A model generated the notes under the pieces. It had not been told where the DNA came from and did not search any database. It worked only from the letters and a program-made list of their open reading frames with translations. Made by a program: the position numbers and the translations under genes. This document shows positions 24,713-38,079 of a stretch of DNA of 64,000 nt, in pieces. Position 1 is the stretch's first letter; each line of letters opens with the position of its first letter. The DNA is from Rostratula benghalensis. Taxonomy: Eukaryota; Chordata; Aves; Charadriiformes; Rostratulidae. The stretch spans positions 1,231,507 through 1,295,506 of the forward strand of contig VXAI01000068.1 of NCBI GenBank assembly GCA_013399305.1, written 5' to 3'.

Positions 24713-27700
24713 TCTATCCAGAGCACATATTGTGGCTTCCAGGAGCACTGCTGCTGAAATTTCAATTTTAGTATAGCGGTGTTTGAATTACTGCAGTTGA
24801 ATTCAGAGTTTTATGATAAATGAATGCTTATTGGTAGCTATAGGTACTTGAAAAATATCACATTAAGGTTGTTCTTTGCAGTACAGTAGAACTACTGTCC
24901 CTTCAAGAGAAAGCCAATAGGCAACATTAAATATTTTGCTTTCAGACTGGGCTTAGTAAATCATTTTATATGATTCTTGTAAACTCTCTGTGATCCAGCA
25001 TCATATGCCATAGAGGGGGAAGAAGTACTAGCTATTTGCTCTCTGCATTAATATTTAGGGTGGATTGTAATGCGGAAGCTGGTATTGAAGTCTGTGCAGT
25101 TAATTTGCTTTTGTTGAAATAACCTTTAAATTGTTCTTCCCTTAAACAGACTATTTTTTTTTTTTTACATACTGATAAGTGCTCATGTCCAACATGCTGT
25201 TTTATATCCTTTCTAGCTTCATCTTGGCCACCATTATACAATAGATTGGACAGTGTGTACCATATAACATGAATTTTTCCCTCACTTTGCTTTCCTGGCT
25301 TAAGAAAGTTCCATTTTTTGCATGACCTTGGTTCTGGAGGCCTTGATTTACATTACATTAACAGTTTTATGGAGTCACTTTATAGTTTGCTTTATTGCAG
25401 AAAAACAGAACAGTTTTACTGATAGAATTTACTGTTCATTTTTTCCCAATTGTTTTTGGCATATGTTCATGTTTTGGCTTTTACATCACTGTTACTAGCA
25501 ATTACCTTGCTTCCATTATTTTTCTTTAATAGAGGATAAATGAGCGTGTGATATTTTTCTTTAGTGGAGCCTGAGTATATTTGAGGTATCTCTTACGATG
25601 GGGAGAGTACTGCAGGCATGATTAATAGCATCATCATTGTAATATAATTTAGTTAGAAGGACTTATGCAACTGATAAAGTGTCATGCACTTCTACTAAAC
25701 TGCAATCTAAGTGAACTGTATTTCAGGTTTTTATATCCTCATTTCTGTCCTCTGTAAAGATATTACTGTAAGATTCATACAAGCGTCTTTATAGTCTCCC
25801 ACTATAAGCAGTGAAAGTTAAATCAGTTCTTCTTGCATGAAACATAGTTTCTATTAAAAATGAGTAATTATAGTTCTTAAAAAGGAATAAATTAGTTCAC
25901 TAAATACATTCATTGAAGACTGAGGTTGTGACTAGATGAGATCTTTTCTGGAATGAAAAGAAATTTAGTTTAAAATAAAGAAAGCTGTCCTTGAAAATTG
26001 AGAGAGAAACTAAGTGTTTTCAGTAGATAATGCCTACAAAAACTTGCATTATAAGTAGCCCATGGAACTCATATATACAAGTAAATCAGCAAAAATCAAT
26101 ATATAAGCCAGGGTCTAATAAAAGACCTTCTGTTGGTAATTAAAAACTTCTCTGTCTTCGTCTACGTGACCCAGCTCATTGGGCCAATAGAAATACTGCA
26201 TTTTATTTTCACCTGTTATGAATGAATGTTTTACATGAAATTATCAGTTTGGATGAATTTTTTTCAAAACTTACTCACATAGAAAACAGACTTTTCTTGG
26301 ATTTTGTTGATTATTATTTTTCTGGTGCAGCATCCCATTTAGCTAAACTTGTTATTTGAGCCTTGCACTTTGCAGGGATTTTCTGTACTCGATTTTATCT
26401 TTCTTTATGTCTAAACCTACATAGCTGTTGAGCTCAGGCTGTCAGTCTATTTTCAGCCCCTTGTGTATCCTCTAGCAATTGCTCCACTGGCCATACCCTA
26501 GCAGGTGACCATTCTGGCATGGGACCATGCCATGCACAGTGACATTGTCTTGTCCATCAGTAAAGGGACTCCGCACTTGAGTCCCTTTCCAACTCCTACC
26601 TTCAGGAACACAACATGAGCCCAGCTCTGCTTTTCCCCATCTCCACCAGCTGGCACTTCTTACATTCTTATCACCCCATTCTCAGTTACCAGTTTTGTCT
26701 ACCTTACATCCTTTTCCCTTTTATGTTACCAGGCTGCTGCTTTGCCCGGTCTGATATAGACTCTGCTTGTTAAGAGTGAAATCATACATCTTTTCTAATA
26801 ACTGACACCCCAAGACTGTAGAACACATACCAGTTGGAGCAGTGCATCACCTTTTAGGAGTCACGAGTATAATTTCTAATTCTTCACTGAGTTGGTCATC
26901 TGCATTATTTTGCCTTTTCTCTTCATGGCCTGCTGTTATTTGCAGACAGTAAACATTTCAGAAGTTGTTTCACCCAGCGTGTAGCACGGTGGGGCCTCAG
27001 TCTTTGTGGCAGTCCTTATGGGCAACAAAAATAGAATAGTAAATAGAGTCTCCACTAAATTATTGATTCTCATTAGAGATTCTCATCTTGGCAGTCCAAG
27101 CAGGGTGCTTGTCCAGAAATATTTGTTGTGCATATTAATTAGGGAAGGATGAACAAAAAAGGAAAAAGAAAAGATCCATTACTCCAGCACCTCTTTCTAT
27201 CTTGCCTTTTACCTGGTTTGGTTCAGCTGGGTAAACTGACAGCCCCCTCGTTTTTCTGTTCTGACCTCTAAACAGGGGTGCTCACATCTGTCTCCACACT
27301 TCAGCCGGCAGAGCCACAGAGGGAGAAACAGTGATGCTTCATCCATTCTTGCTGCTGCTTGGACACCTTTGGCAGTTTCCTTGGCTTTATGCTAAGCCCT
27401 TGTACTCTTTTATTTCCTCTATTACCAAGGTGGAGAACGGAATAAGTAGCTAGTTGGCAAGTACCTAGTTTTGGCTTAACACATTGATTCACAGAGGCAA
27501 TGCTGTGTAGACCCAAATGCTCACATAGGATATCATCTAATTGTTTTTGTACAGAGGAAGCTCTGCAAAAGCTATGGTTCATACTATTTCATCAGCCTTC
27601 TACTGAAAAATGGAATGGGCTTAAAATTAAGATCCCTTTACATAATGGAAGTCATAATGAAGGGTATGGTTCATAAATTTCAATTGTTAAATTGTCTCAG

Positions 27701-30300
27701 TGGGAAAGGTGACTTGACATTCCCATATTTTAAGGATTTAAAATCCACATTCAACAATAATGGCAGAGAGTTTAATTATCAGCTTATATTAAGACTTGAA
27801 TATGAGGGACATTTCAAGTCTTCTCTATGTGAGCATAAGCCTTTGGACTTAAAACTTCTCTTACCTCCCAAGTCCCGTATTCTAAAGGTATTTTTATTGG
27901 GTACCTCTTTGAAAAAATCACACCTTAGGGATGCACTTTGCCTACAAAATCAAATGAAGCTATGCAATAAAGAAGACAAGAATCCCTAAACCCTATTTAA
28001 TAACTTTTTTTTTAATGTTTGCATTTACACAAAATATTTTCCTGGACCATATTGTATGTAAAGCCCTTTGAGAGTATTTAAGGAGGTGACTTAATGGCCA
28101 TTAGCGAAGTAATCAGTAGTGCTTCTGTCAGAGGGGGGGAACCTGTGCCTTTCCACTCCAATATACAACAACTGTTTGTGGTGCCTCAGAACTCAGTGTA
28201 TTAAAGATGGCAAAATCCATAATGGAGCAAACGCTGCAGTTGCCTGTTACTCAACACAAAACTGTTGTAGTTTGTATTGATCTGTGCTGTCTAAGATTGA
28301 AAGTTCCTCTATGGCTCTCCCACTTTGGGAGACGGAGTCCGTGGTTTTCTCTAGGTTTAGACAGCACTGATAACTTCGTGGGTGCTATTGTAATATAAAT
28401 AAATAGTAATGACATTATAATAATAGTATAATGTTGGAGAAAGTGACACTGTGTTTATAACTACTGCTGAAACAGAGGTAGTGAAAGATGACCATGTTTT
28501 AGCCAGACTGCTGATGCAGGAATACGGAAACTGGAAAGATATCAACCAGCCTGATTTAAGACTTGGAGAGAGTACAGAGCTGTGAGATTGATAGCACAGA
28601 AAAGAATCTTTTGGTTGAGGTCCATGGCCTGCATCAGAGCTTCTGGGATTGATAGCACGCAGCACTATCAATCTCGCAGCAGCAAATGGGACGACTATTC
28701 TCCATGAAGAATGGGCCATATTAAATACCCTGACATCCACTAGATTGAGAACTGCAAAATGAGTAAGGAAGAGTACATGTTTGCAGAGATAATACAGTGC
28801 TGATTCTTCATGTAGTTTGTTTTGCAGCAAAAAAACCCTCAGTGGCCATTCCAAGAGCTGCTCCTGGAAGCTGCAAATCATGCTAGAAATTATAATAATA
28901 AGCAAAAAAATGCAGAGAAGGTAGAGAATAGTAAGGAAGTGTGACTACTTTAAAAACTCTGCCAAAAATAAGCAACATACCTTACCATGATTTGTTTATT
29001 ATTTTCCATTTGTGTTTTACTGGATAATTTTTACATTTACATCCTGGCCATTTTCATGCTGCAATCTTCCATTCAGAAACTGGTGGCAAAAACTCTTGTG
29101 TTTGGTCTTGTGCTTCAATTCTCCTTGTGTTATGAAGCTTGGGAAACTGAAAGCTAAATTTGATTTAGGTAGAAAAGTCATGCCTCAGGTCTATGGAATT
29201 ATCTGCATGAATTGGTTTGCATTTATTATTTAATATTTTGATTTGATACAGCCATATATTGTCCTTCAAGAATTCGATGTTATAGAATATTATTCCGTCA
29301 GAAAAAATGTAATTTACTGACTGTAACATTTCAAGGGATGTGGAAATCACTTTTTTTTTTTCCTGTGTGGACACAGTTGCCTTAGCAAATGTTGCTGCTC
29401 CCAACACTACCAGATGCATTGCTAAATGAATATAAGTACTTCTTGTGTGAAATGATTTGCATAGCAGCAACCACAGACAAAGCCATTAAAAAACACAACC
29501 CAAACAGTAAAAACTGTTGTTGCTTTCCAACAGTAAAGGAATGTATGAATGCTTCACCTCTGAAATCTGTAAATGCTTACAATTTAGCAATGTGTTTAAA
29601 TGCTCAGCATAAAATTAGGGAAGATGTATCAAACCTTTGTAAAACAAAATGACTTTTTAAGAAGCTTGTTCTGAAGTCTGTGAAAAACTGACTTTTACCT
29701 AAGTTTATCTTCCATAGAGTCTGAAGGCAAACAGAAATTTTTATAGTAAGCAAGAAGTAGCCAATTATTGCTGGAGGGTATTCTCAACTTTGAATAATGT
29801 GCTTTTAGGTTTTAATGTTCACATCTGACATAATTTCATTCCCGCCCTTTTATACTCTAGCTTTTTTGCCTGTTTTTATTAATTTCGTTAAGAGTAAGCC
29901 TAAGGGATTACTTATATTATAGACTTGCTGGCCTTCACTTTGATGGCATGACGCTTCTCTTAAAACCTTTTGGAGACAAGAGGGACTTAAAACATGGTGC
30001 ACCTTCATCAGGGAAAGTTCTCATTTCCAGTGATTCAGGGCAGTGCTAAAATAAAAAGATGGTAAGCTGCAAAGACCATATACGTTATCTGAGAAATCAG
30101 CATTTCCAGCATTCAATAAGCTGGATATTTAGCATGAATTGGTTTATTGCTCAGGTTTATTGTATTATACATGCGGAGTTTTAGTAGGTAAAATTATTCT
30201 TAAAAGTATTCAATTTTAAATATGTGGTTTTGCAAACATTTGAATGACTGTTACAGGCCTGATTACTGTAATGTACTTACAAAACCCAAAGCACAGTCAG
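24713..30300. other. Non-coding stretch, no gene seen
   Basis: AT-rich unique sequence. It holds a T13 run at about 25,154-25,166, the inverted-repeat cluster at 28,580-28,678 and an A7C3 junction at 28,829-28,838. The longest open frame of the window (182 codons, minus, 28,357-28,905) lies here. Its composition is AT-driven, with a tyrosine- and isoleucine-rich end, and no domain is recognised. A 124-codon + frame at 27,615-27,989 likewise shows no family signature. Confidence 0.5.
28580..28678. repeat. Nested direct and inverted copies of GATTGATAG
   Basis: CTGTGAGATTGATAGC at 28,580-28,595 recurs in reverse complement at 28,663-28,678 (CACTATCAATCTCGCAG). A third, direct copy, GGGATTGATAGCACG, begins at 28,645. 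The second and third form a compact hairpin with a 9-bp GATTGATAG/CTATCAATC stem. The first and third also share a preceding CAGAGC, so a direct duplication of about 60 bp followed by an inverted copy is the simplest reading. Confidence 0.75.
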
Positions 30301-31389
30301 ATGTAATTTTGAGCATGCACGTGTCCATGAAATAGTCGTGAGTGTCTCCCAGGGAAAAGTACCCAGGGAGGACTAACTGCTGGTCTAGCAGTTCCATAAG
30401 AAAAATAAACTGTTGCTCTCCTGGTCATTAAGGAAGACATAGAGGTAATCATATTTAGCTTCTTAGAGGACTTTTCCTAATAGTCCAAATGGGATTTTGA
30501 AGTCAAAAGGTGAAAACTAAAGTTAGCTGAAGTAGTTCTAGTCTTTGTGTGTCACAAATGCAGACTCCATAAGGAATGTTGGAGGGAGGTTTTTTGCTGA
30601 AACACAAATGTTAATGTTAGCATCAGATTGTGACAGGTTGAAATAATAGACCTGTGCAGAGGAAGGCTGCAGTTGGCATCAGCAGAATGTGCCCCTTAAT
30701 TATAAACTGAATCACCAGGTAGCAATGCTCACATCAACTGAGAGCACGAAAAAAAAAATCCTGTGTGTACAGTACAGCTCGTTTGGGAAGACATCTAGAT
30801 TATGGGACCTACCAATGACAAATGAAATTCAGTCAAGATAAGTGAATAAAAACAAAAGCTATTCATAAACTGGAAAATGTGCTGATATCTAGACAAATAA
30901 AGCAATCTGGGTATTTCTGCATTAAAATAATCCCTAAAGTATTCATCCCAATGTGTACTGGCAATGAAAAACAAATCAAGTAGTGGAGTGAATTGAATTA
31001 CTAATCCTATGCAGTATAAATCAAAAGGAGATCCAAGCATTTTTACTGCTCCATATGGTAGAGTTGGCCATTATCTCGAGTGCTGTTTATAATGCTACTC
31101 ACATCAAAGTAGGAAAGTTAGAACTGCTAGAGAAGGTGGATCACAAAACAACCCAGAACAAGAAAAGTTTTCATCTAATCGTTACCAGAGAAAAATAGAA
31201 TGACCATTCGAGTTAACAACAGCCAAAGGGAAAAGAGCGAAGAAAAATTGAATTAATTCTAGAATCTTCAGGTCAGTGAAGGAAATTTGTGACTGAAAAT
31301 AGATGAGGAAAACGGATAACCAGGAGGGTGTTTAGGCAAAATTCCATATTCAACCAAAATGCTCATTTGATAATATTTGTTATTCCACT

Positions 31390-31493
31390 CGGTGGTAAGC
31401 TAATGGAAGTGGCATTAAGCGGAGCTCTCACGCGTGACAGAACGTATCTGAGATGGGGATACTTACGGGATGAGCCCGAGAGCCGGAGGCTCG
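31390..31493. other. CpG-dense pocket with small hairpin
   Basis: Nine CpG dinucleotides occur in about 104 bp, including CACGCGTG, against a background where CpG is rare. Near its end CCGAG and CTCGG flank AGCCGGAGG, giving a five-pair stem. The nature is unknown: a conserved element that escaped CpG decay, or a young insertion. No coding or promoter signature is visible. Confidence 0.5.
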
Positions 31494-34400
31494 GCAGCAA
31501 TGTCTGCATATAGCATTGACTCCAACATGAGGGTTATTAGATCTTTAGATCTCAAACACCAACAGTGATACTGCAAGAGTTATGAGTGAAATTTGGACAG
31601 GATAATTTGTGAATTTAATGCTGATTATGCCTTCAATATAAAATTCTACTTCTGCCTCTTGGATTTCTTCATAGTATTATTCAACTTTGCACCGTATGTT
31701 TGCGCAGTCCTAGAAACTAGAGGTGATAGAACATGGTTCTACCAAGAATAGTGATGGGTATTGAGTTGGATCTGCAGCTTTCCTTGCATATAATTGTGGA
31801 GGTCAAGGGGCTGCTAACATAAAAGAAGACAACTCAGTAAATAGCTGAAAAGGCCAACACAGAAAGGGTTAAGGGCAAAGTGAGCCACCGTGTTAAATAT
31901 CATCTAGTAAGAACAAATGCGGGGAGCTGCTGGGAGGGGTTAATTGCAGCTGTCAAACCAGTTAGAGATCTTAGAGTGCAATAAAAAGAGAGACTTAAAA
32001 ATGAACTGGTGGCCTCTTGCAAGGTCAGGGGGCCTGCCATTATCAAGCCATGTTATCCCACAGTGGTCTTGGCAGAAAGGTGCTCACGCAGCTGGCCTGT
32101 GAGAGAGGGTGAAGCTGAGGAGGACTGAAGGAAAAGCAACAGAATGATAGAGGAGTCATTGTGGGATGATTGTCCTGCAGCATGCTTTGGTACCACCATG
32201 CTTTTGGTATCTCAAAGGGACAGCCATCCTTTTCACGCTGGTGCCACTGGTGGCATCATAAAAGGTGCAGAGTACTGTAAGACCCAGTCTACCGGCAGGT
32301 GGCCTCCTCAAAAAAAGTCTTCAGGCATCCAGTGTTTTGTTTTATTCTTTTGTCCCCAAGGGAGGGCTAACTGATACAGTTTGCTGATTGTAACTTGCCT
32401 CAGGGCAGCTGACTTGGCCTTTTTGAGGTTATAACCTCAGATTTAGGAACTTGTGGACTAAAATGTCTCATCAAAGTACGCAGATGGGAAAGAGATTACA
32501 CTCCCTTTTCAGTACATGGAATGAATTGAAATTTGTGAAGTCTCCAGTTACTGAGTTTTCTTTTTTTATGGAAGCATTTGGCTTACATATGTCTGTTAGA
32601 ACTGGAATGAATTTTAAACATGTTTCCACGGAGCATAATTAAGCACATTAGAGCCTCGATGAATTGTACTGTCCGATGCCAAACTAAGGACTGCAAGGAA
32701 TAAAAGGAATTTAAAGTGGATGTCAGAGTGAAACAAATGCAGTTAACATTGAACACCTCCATTAAGGTCGATAAAAAAATTGTTGTTGTTCAATGTATTT
32801 AACGTTTTTCTGGAGATGTAAAATGAGGTGTCTCATTGTTGGTTAAAATTAAAACATTGAAATGCTGCTAGAACATTACAGGTGACGCAGCTACCTGAGA
32901 ATATATCGCAATTCTAGCAGCAACTGGGTAATTAAAACTTTATCTCAAGTGTGAAACCTCTTGCATATAATATGATACTGGAACTTGTGTAGGTGAAATG
33001 ATAAATGGAAGCAGATATTTAAATTCCTTATTTTTAGACACTTTGGTAAAGAAACCAACATTAAAGCTCAATGCAGTGTATTGCTTTTTATTCCCCAAAC
33101 TAATATCTGTTGGGTTTGCATCTATAAACACATTAATCAGAAGGAGGAATATAGAAAACATTATTCAATGATCCAATAAAATTCTATAATGTGAAGCTAG
33201 TAATGAAAAAAAAATGATAGATGAATGAGAACAGTAATATCAGATAACAAAGGTAGCCTTCCAATACACTGTTTATGGTGTTTCAATGAGATTAAAAATT
33301 TAAGTGTGAAAAATTATTCTAGCCTATCCTATTTTTAAGAGTCATCTGAGCTCTTCTCATATAAATTTATAGCATAGTACTTAAATATTAAATGGCTCTG
33401 TACTTTTTCCTGACACAAGAGGGAACCCCTAATTAACACACCGTACATCGGGGAGAAGCTCTGTATTTTTCCTACCTTCATTAAAGATTCTAGGGATCCT
33501 TTTGCAGCACAACATAACCAAAATTCTCATACTGAATGTTATTTCTCGTTGTAAAGGTGTTACTGTCCTCTTCTACTTCTTCTCAAGTTCCTTGTGTACT
33601 TAATTTGCATGCCCGTTCCCCTTATGTATTTTCATTCACCATAAACTCATCAGTTGTTAACAGGAGGATTTTTTGGTAGGCAATTTGCCAAATTTTTTTT
33701 TTGCTTGCCTAAACCACTTTAAGTTTTCATGCAAATGGATTTGCAACAAAAAAACGTGTTTCTGATTTAAAACAAATGAAACTAGTATCTGATTCACGTT
33801 TCTTTTTCAGAGAAACAGTGATGCTAACTGCACATTGTCAAGCTGTGTGAGAAGTGTGTGTTTCTTTAGACTTGTATGGTTTCCCATGTGTCCACCTGCC
33901 TGCTGTCAGACAACAGTATTTTAGTCTGATCCCCTGGAAATCAAGGCTGGGGCAGTCATACAGTTCCTGTGCACGCCTGCCTACAACTTTTGAACAAGTT
34001 GTCCGAGCAAAGCTGGCAAAGAAATCAGTAATTACTCCTAGATGTTTTGTGGAAAGAGGCAGCTAAACAAAGAAAAGAGATGCAATCATTCTGAAAAGGC
34101 ACTTGTCTACAGGACATCAAAATGCTTGCACAAGTTTGTATAAATATCTCAGTCACAACAAGAGGTTCTAAGTAAATCTAAAATGAAAATCCACATATGG
34201 CCCTGCTTTCTCAGCACTGATGGCAATGATGGGGTTTGTGTACATAGACAATTCCATTGGCTTTTTCTTTGCGTTGATCTATATGCAGATCTAACAAGAT
34301 GCAATCTTTATAGTTAAGCAAACAAAGACTTTGTGGTGTGCTAGGCAAGATAAAATCTGTCCTACAGGACAGAGTCATAAACTAAAATTCATTTTCCATG

Positions 34401-34639
34401 TTCTGAGTTAAAATAGCAACAAAAACTTCTTTAAATCAAATCAACTCACTTTGCTTTAAGATACTGATACCATTCCTCCAGCTTCTGTAAAATTGTGACA
34501 AGTATTAGGTAAAGATGAAATTTTAGACTACTGGAGCATTAAGATCTTCTGGTGGATTTTGCCACCAACACATGTAATCCTGAAAAGCTGATGCAATGAA
34601 TTTACACTTCCTAGGAAAATCAAAAGGGAAGTTTCTCTT

Positions 34640-34714
34640 TTCAGTGTAACTCCATTGACTTCCATGGATTTTCTGTTGATTTATGTGAGTATGAATGAAA
34701 TCAGAAAGGGCCCA
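34640..34714. repeat. Worn copy of an old palindromic interspersed repeat
   Basis: It shows TCAGTGTAACTCCATTGACT followed by TCCATGGATTTTCTGTTGAT and ends GAAATCAGAAAGGGCCC. The order of words (GTGTAACTCCATTGACTTC, then TGATTTA, then AAATCAGAA...GGCCC) matches the remembered pattern of an old sauropsid repeat. Assignment is by word pattern only. Confidence 0.55.
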
Positions 34715-35892
34715 GTAGAATATGCTGTAGTTTACACAAAAAGGATTTATTACAAGGACTTATCAAAAGAATTTTTCAACATAATTTATAGAACTGTTTA
34801 CTGACTATAGCTGACCTTCAAAATTGCTATTAAATTTTCACTCTAAGGACTGCTCTGTATATTTAACCAAAACCTCAGTTTAGAAAGGTTGCCAATACTT
34901 TTCTACTTAGCATCTATGTTTTCCTACCAGTTTCCATGGAAGAACAAAATTAATTGGCTAGAAATACATATCTTTTCCAGTTAGAAATGATAACAAAAAG
35001 TCCAATAATTTTCAATGAATAGTCTAATTTTACAACTCTAAGTGTCCACCAGAATCAATATGGATGAGGCAGTATTTATTCTTTCCTGTTTCCCTGATGT
35101 GTCCTTGTAATCATTGTGTCTCTGAGAATTTGTCCTGACTACATTTATTGGAGTATATTGGACGCTGTTAGTTTATGTACCAATTATTTGATTGAGCTTC
35201 ACACCTTCTTGTGTGTGCTGGAATAGAACAAGTACCTTCTCTACACTTTTACTAGGAAAAGTTTCCCTTAACTGTATTTTAGTCAGAATATGATACTGCT
35301 GTGCTTTTGCAGGGTAGAAACACCCTTTGAAAAAATGCTAGAATGTGTTAGCTAATCCTTTTCAATGATGCATTTTTACAGCCTAATCAAGATAAACCCC
35401 AGGAGGGAAAGAGAGGTTTGTGAGATGGATCTGTGCCCCGTGTGGTTTTTCAAATGGATTAAAAGTCCATTTTATTAACAGAGTGCAGTGTAGTATGAAA
35501 TAAACCTGAAAGCATATGGTTTTACCCTGCCAGAGACCCATAGGTTGAAATTCTGATGTGATTTTCCCAGTCTCAGCCTCCCTCTGCCAGGAATCTTCAA
35601 CAATTTGGGCCAACAGCTGGGCCTTGCTGCAGCTACAGCGGTGGCAAGTGAGCTGGATGGGATAGTAGTGCCAAATTGACTGATCCAAGCTGATTATCCA
35701 AGGCTGGTGAGGTTGGGAGTGCTTCACTGAAGGTGGCACATGGTTTTGGGTGAGCTAGAGTTTTTGCAGACTGACAGAGGAACAGCCTCTAGATTCACCC
35801 CCTGTGAGAGGGCAGGATGCAAGGTGGTGTGTATGGTCTGCATGGCAAGAGCCCACCCCAAGCTGTGCATGGGCACCATGCCGTGCTGCTGG

Positions 35893-36557
35893 AGTCATAG
35901 AATCATAGAATGGTTAGAATTAGAAAGGTTAGAATTGGAAACTGCCCCCATCCTCCTCTGACACCCACACTTTAAGTATAGGTGTTGATCAGATCCCCCC
36001 CTCAGGCTTGTCTTTTTTCTCCAGACTAAAATGACACAAGTCTCTCAGCCTTTCCTCGGAAGAGAGATGCTCCAGGCCCCTAATCATCTTGGTAATCCTC
36101 TGCTGTACTCTCTCCAACAGTTTCCTGTCCTTCTTCAACTGGGAAGCCCAGAACTGGACACAGTAGTCCAGACAAGCACTCCCCAGGGCAGAGCAGAGGG
36201 GTAGGATAACCTCCATCCACCTGCTGGTCCCATTCTTCCTGCTGCCCCCCAGGATGCCATTGCTCTTCTTGGCCACAACGGCACATTGATAGCTCATGGT
36301 CAGCATGTTGTCCACCAGGACTGCCAGGTCTTTTCCTCAGAGCTCCTCTCCAGGAGGTCAGTCCTCTCCTCAGGTACAGGACCCTACACTTGCCCTTGCT
36401 GAATTTCATCAGGTTGCTCTCTGCCCAACTCTCCAGCCTGTCCGGGTCTCACTGGATGGAGGCACAGCCTTCTGGTGTGTCAGCCACCCCTCCCAGCTTT
36501 GCATCATCAGCAAACTTGCTGAGGGTACATTTCATCCCTTCATCCAGGTTATTGATG
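35893..36557 (-). mobile_element. CR1 LINE, longest copy, with broken reverse-transcriptase piece
   Basis: The 3' end on the + strand is AGTCATAGAATCATAGAATG. After about 50 bp the copy jumps over the usual 3' UTR and pol C-terminal part to sequence further 5', so it carries an internal deletion. Read on the minus strand, the 5' part encodes KFADDAKLGGVADTPEGCAS; FADD (36,503-36,514) is the catalytic Y/F-x-DD motif of the reverse-transcriptase palm. It continues with WAESNLMKFSKGKCRVL, then after a frame change with YQCAVVAKKSNGILGG, and YCVQFWASQLKKDRKLLERV and MIRGLEHLSSEERLRDL. A TAG stop, at least one frameshift and the deletions mean it cannot make a working protein. At the 3' end GGTTAGAATT occurs twice, a small local duplication. 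Confidence 0.96.
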
Positions 36558-37930
36558 CTCCAGATCATATTCTTTAAGTCCACCTCTGTGCTCATTGTGG
36601 ATAGTCTTTGGGTGGTGTGTGCAAGTCACTTGTAAATTAAATATTATCAGGGGAAAGTTTTCAAGCACTGTCTTCCCTGTTAATAGAATAGCTTTCTCTC
36701 TTAAAAAAAAAAAAGAAAGAAAAAAAAGAAAAAGTGTAAGATAAAGGTAAGCTCTTTTTGATATGCCAGGGTCCTGGGACTATTTCTGGTTCTCAGACTT
36801 TTTCTTGAGCCTCTGCTCTTTTCCCTGCAGCTGTCAGGGCCATGAGGAATAGGTTTTGTTTTCTCTAAAATATAGTGGTGTAGCGTGGCTCCCGCAAAAG
36901 GCAGCCAACACCATCTTCTACCCAGACCTGGGGAACATTGACATGGATATCTATTCAAGCTGTTCAAAACACTTACCCGTGTCGGAAACCAAGCCTAAGA
37001 TTTCCTCAATAATTTTCCACGTAAAATATCCCATGTAGTTCCCTGGATTTCTGTTGTATTTCTTAATACTTCCTCCAAGAGCTTCAAAAGCATTTTAAAT
37101 TGAGTCAGTTGCAGCTGCTCTGTCAGGAGTTCACTAAGCACTGCAGCCACTGAAGCAATTAAAAAAATTGCACAGAAGGTAATTAAAAGCCTTACTGGTT
37201 CTTGCTATTAGACTGACATTTTAAATGCTTCTAGAAGTTTTATTGTGCCAATAACCTATTTCCCTAGTCTCAACGAGAAATACAACTGACATCAGTAATT
37301 TACTAAAGTATTCTACAGGTATCATAACGTTCCAGCTAGAAATCTATATTAAATCACTGTGCTTTTCTTGTTCTGTGCAGTCCTTGCCACACAACTTAAT
37401 GAAACAGTGGTTATTTGTTAATGGGTATTAGAGTTTAGTCTCTTGGTCTCATTCCCTGTAGTGAGCTGTGTAATATTTATATTACTTGTACACAAAGAGA
37501 TGCCTTCTGCTTGTCATGAGCATGCAGGCTGCGGGAAATCAGGCAGAGGTTCTCCTTCTTCTGCTCAACAACACAGCAGAAGTCCTGGTTTACTGTTCAG
37601 GGCAAGGCAACTGGCCTTTCTCTGCTGCAATGGGTTTTACTAATGAGTAGGGCTGTACTGTGCATGGCTGGCTGCTGGATGCAAGGTCTGCAAGAACACA
37701 ATTGGGTTTTTTGGGGCATCTTCATGCTGAGGTCCTGTGTGTGCAGTCAGGCTAACAGAGAGAGATTCCTCCCAGAGATTTGAGTCAGCCCCCACAGCTA
37801 GAAAAGTTAGGCTGCCTTAGTATACCCCTTCCCAAACCCTGTGTGTGTCCAGAAAGGAAAGCTGGCAGGGTATTAGGCAGTTTGCTAGCTTTCAATTCAA
37901 GGTCCAAGCAGAGACTTTAAAAGGACACAA

Positions 37931-37957
37931 GGAAAATATTTTATTATAATATTTTCC
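37931..37957. repeat. Perfect 10-bp inverted repeat with 7-nt loop
   Basis: GGAAAATATT at 37,931-37,940 and AATATTTTCC at 37,948-37,957 are exact reverse complements, separated by TTATTAT. The stem is AT-rich and weak. No U-run terminator logic applies in an animal genome, and the arms are too short for a microRNA precursor. Confidence 0.85.
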
Positions 37958-38049
37958 CTGATTGATAGCCTCAAAATGTGAATGTGCTTATCCAATGACT
38001 TTTCAGTGTGGAAATGGACTATCGTTATTCATTATTGATAGGAAGTTAA

Positions 38050-38079
38050 AGGAAAGATAGAGAAAGAGAGAGAAAGATA
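38050..38079. repeat. GA-rich simple repeat
   Basis: An imperfect GAAA/GAGA purine tract of about 30 bp. Confidence 0.75.

Larger units (their letters stand above)
30301..35892. other. Non-coding stretch with one CpG-rich pocket
   Basis: Mostly AT-rich unique sequence. A CpG-dense pocket lies at 31,390-31,493 and a worn palindromic repeat at 34,640-34,714. No CR1 fragment was recognised. The 118-codon minus frame at 35,383-35,739 has no recognisable domain. Confidence 0.5.

Noticed and set aside
28357..28905. Longest open frame in the window, 182 codons on the minus strand.
   Set aside because: No domain or family motif is seen and composition is driven by AT-rich DNA. It spans the local inverted repeats and has no splice or promoter context. 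A 182-codon open frame is not surprising in 64 kb read in six frames.
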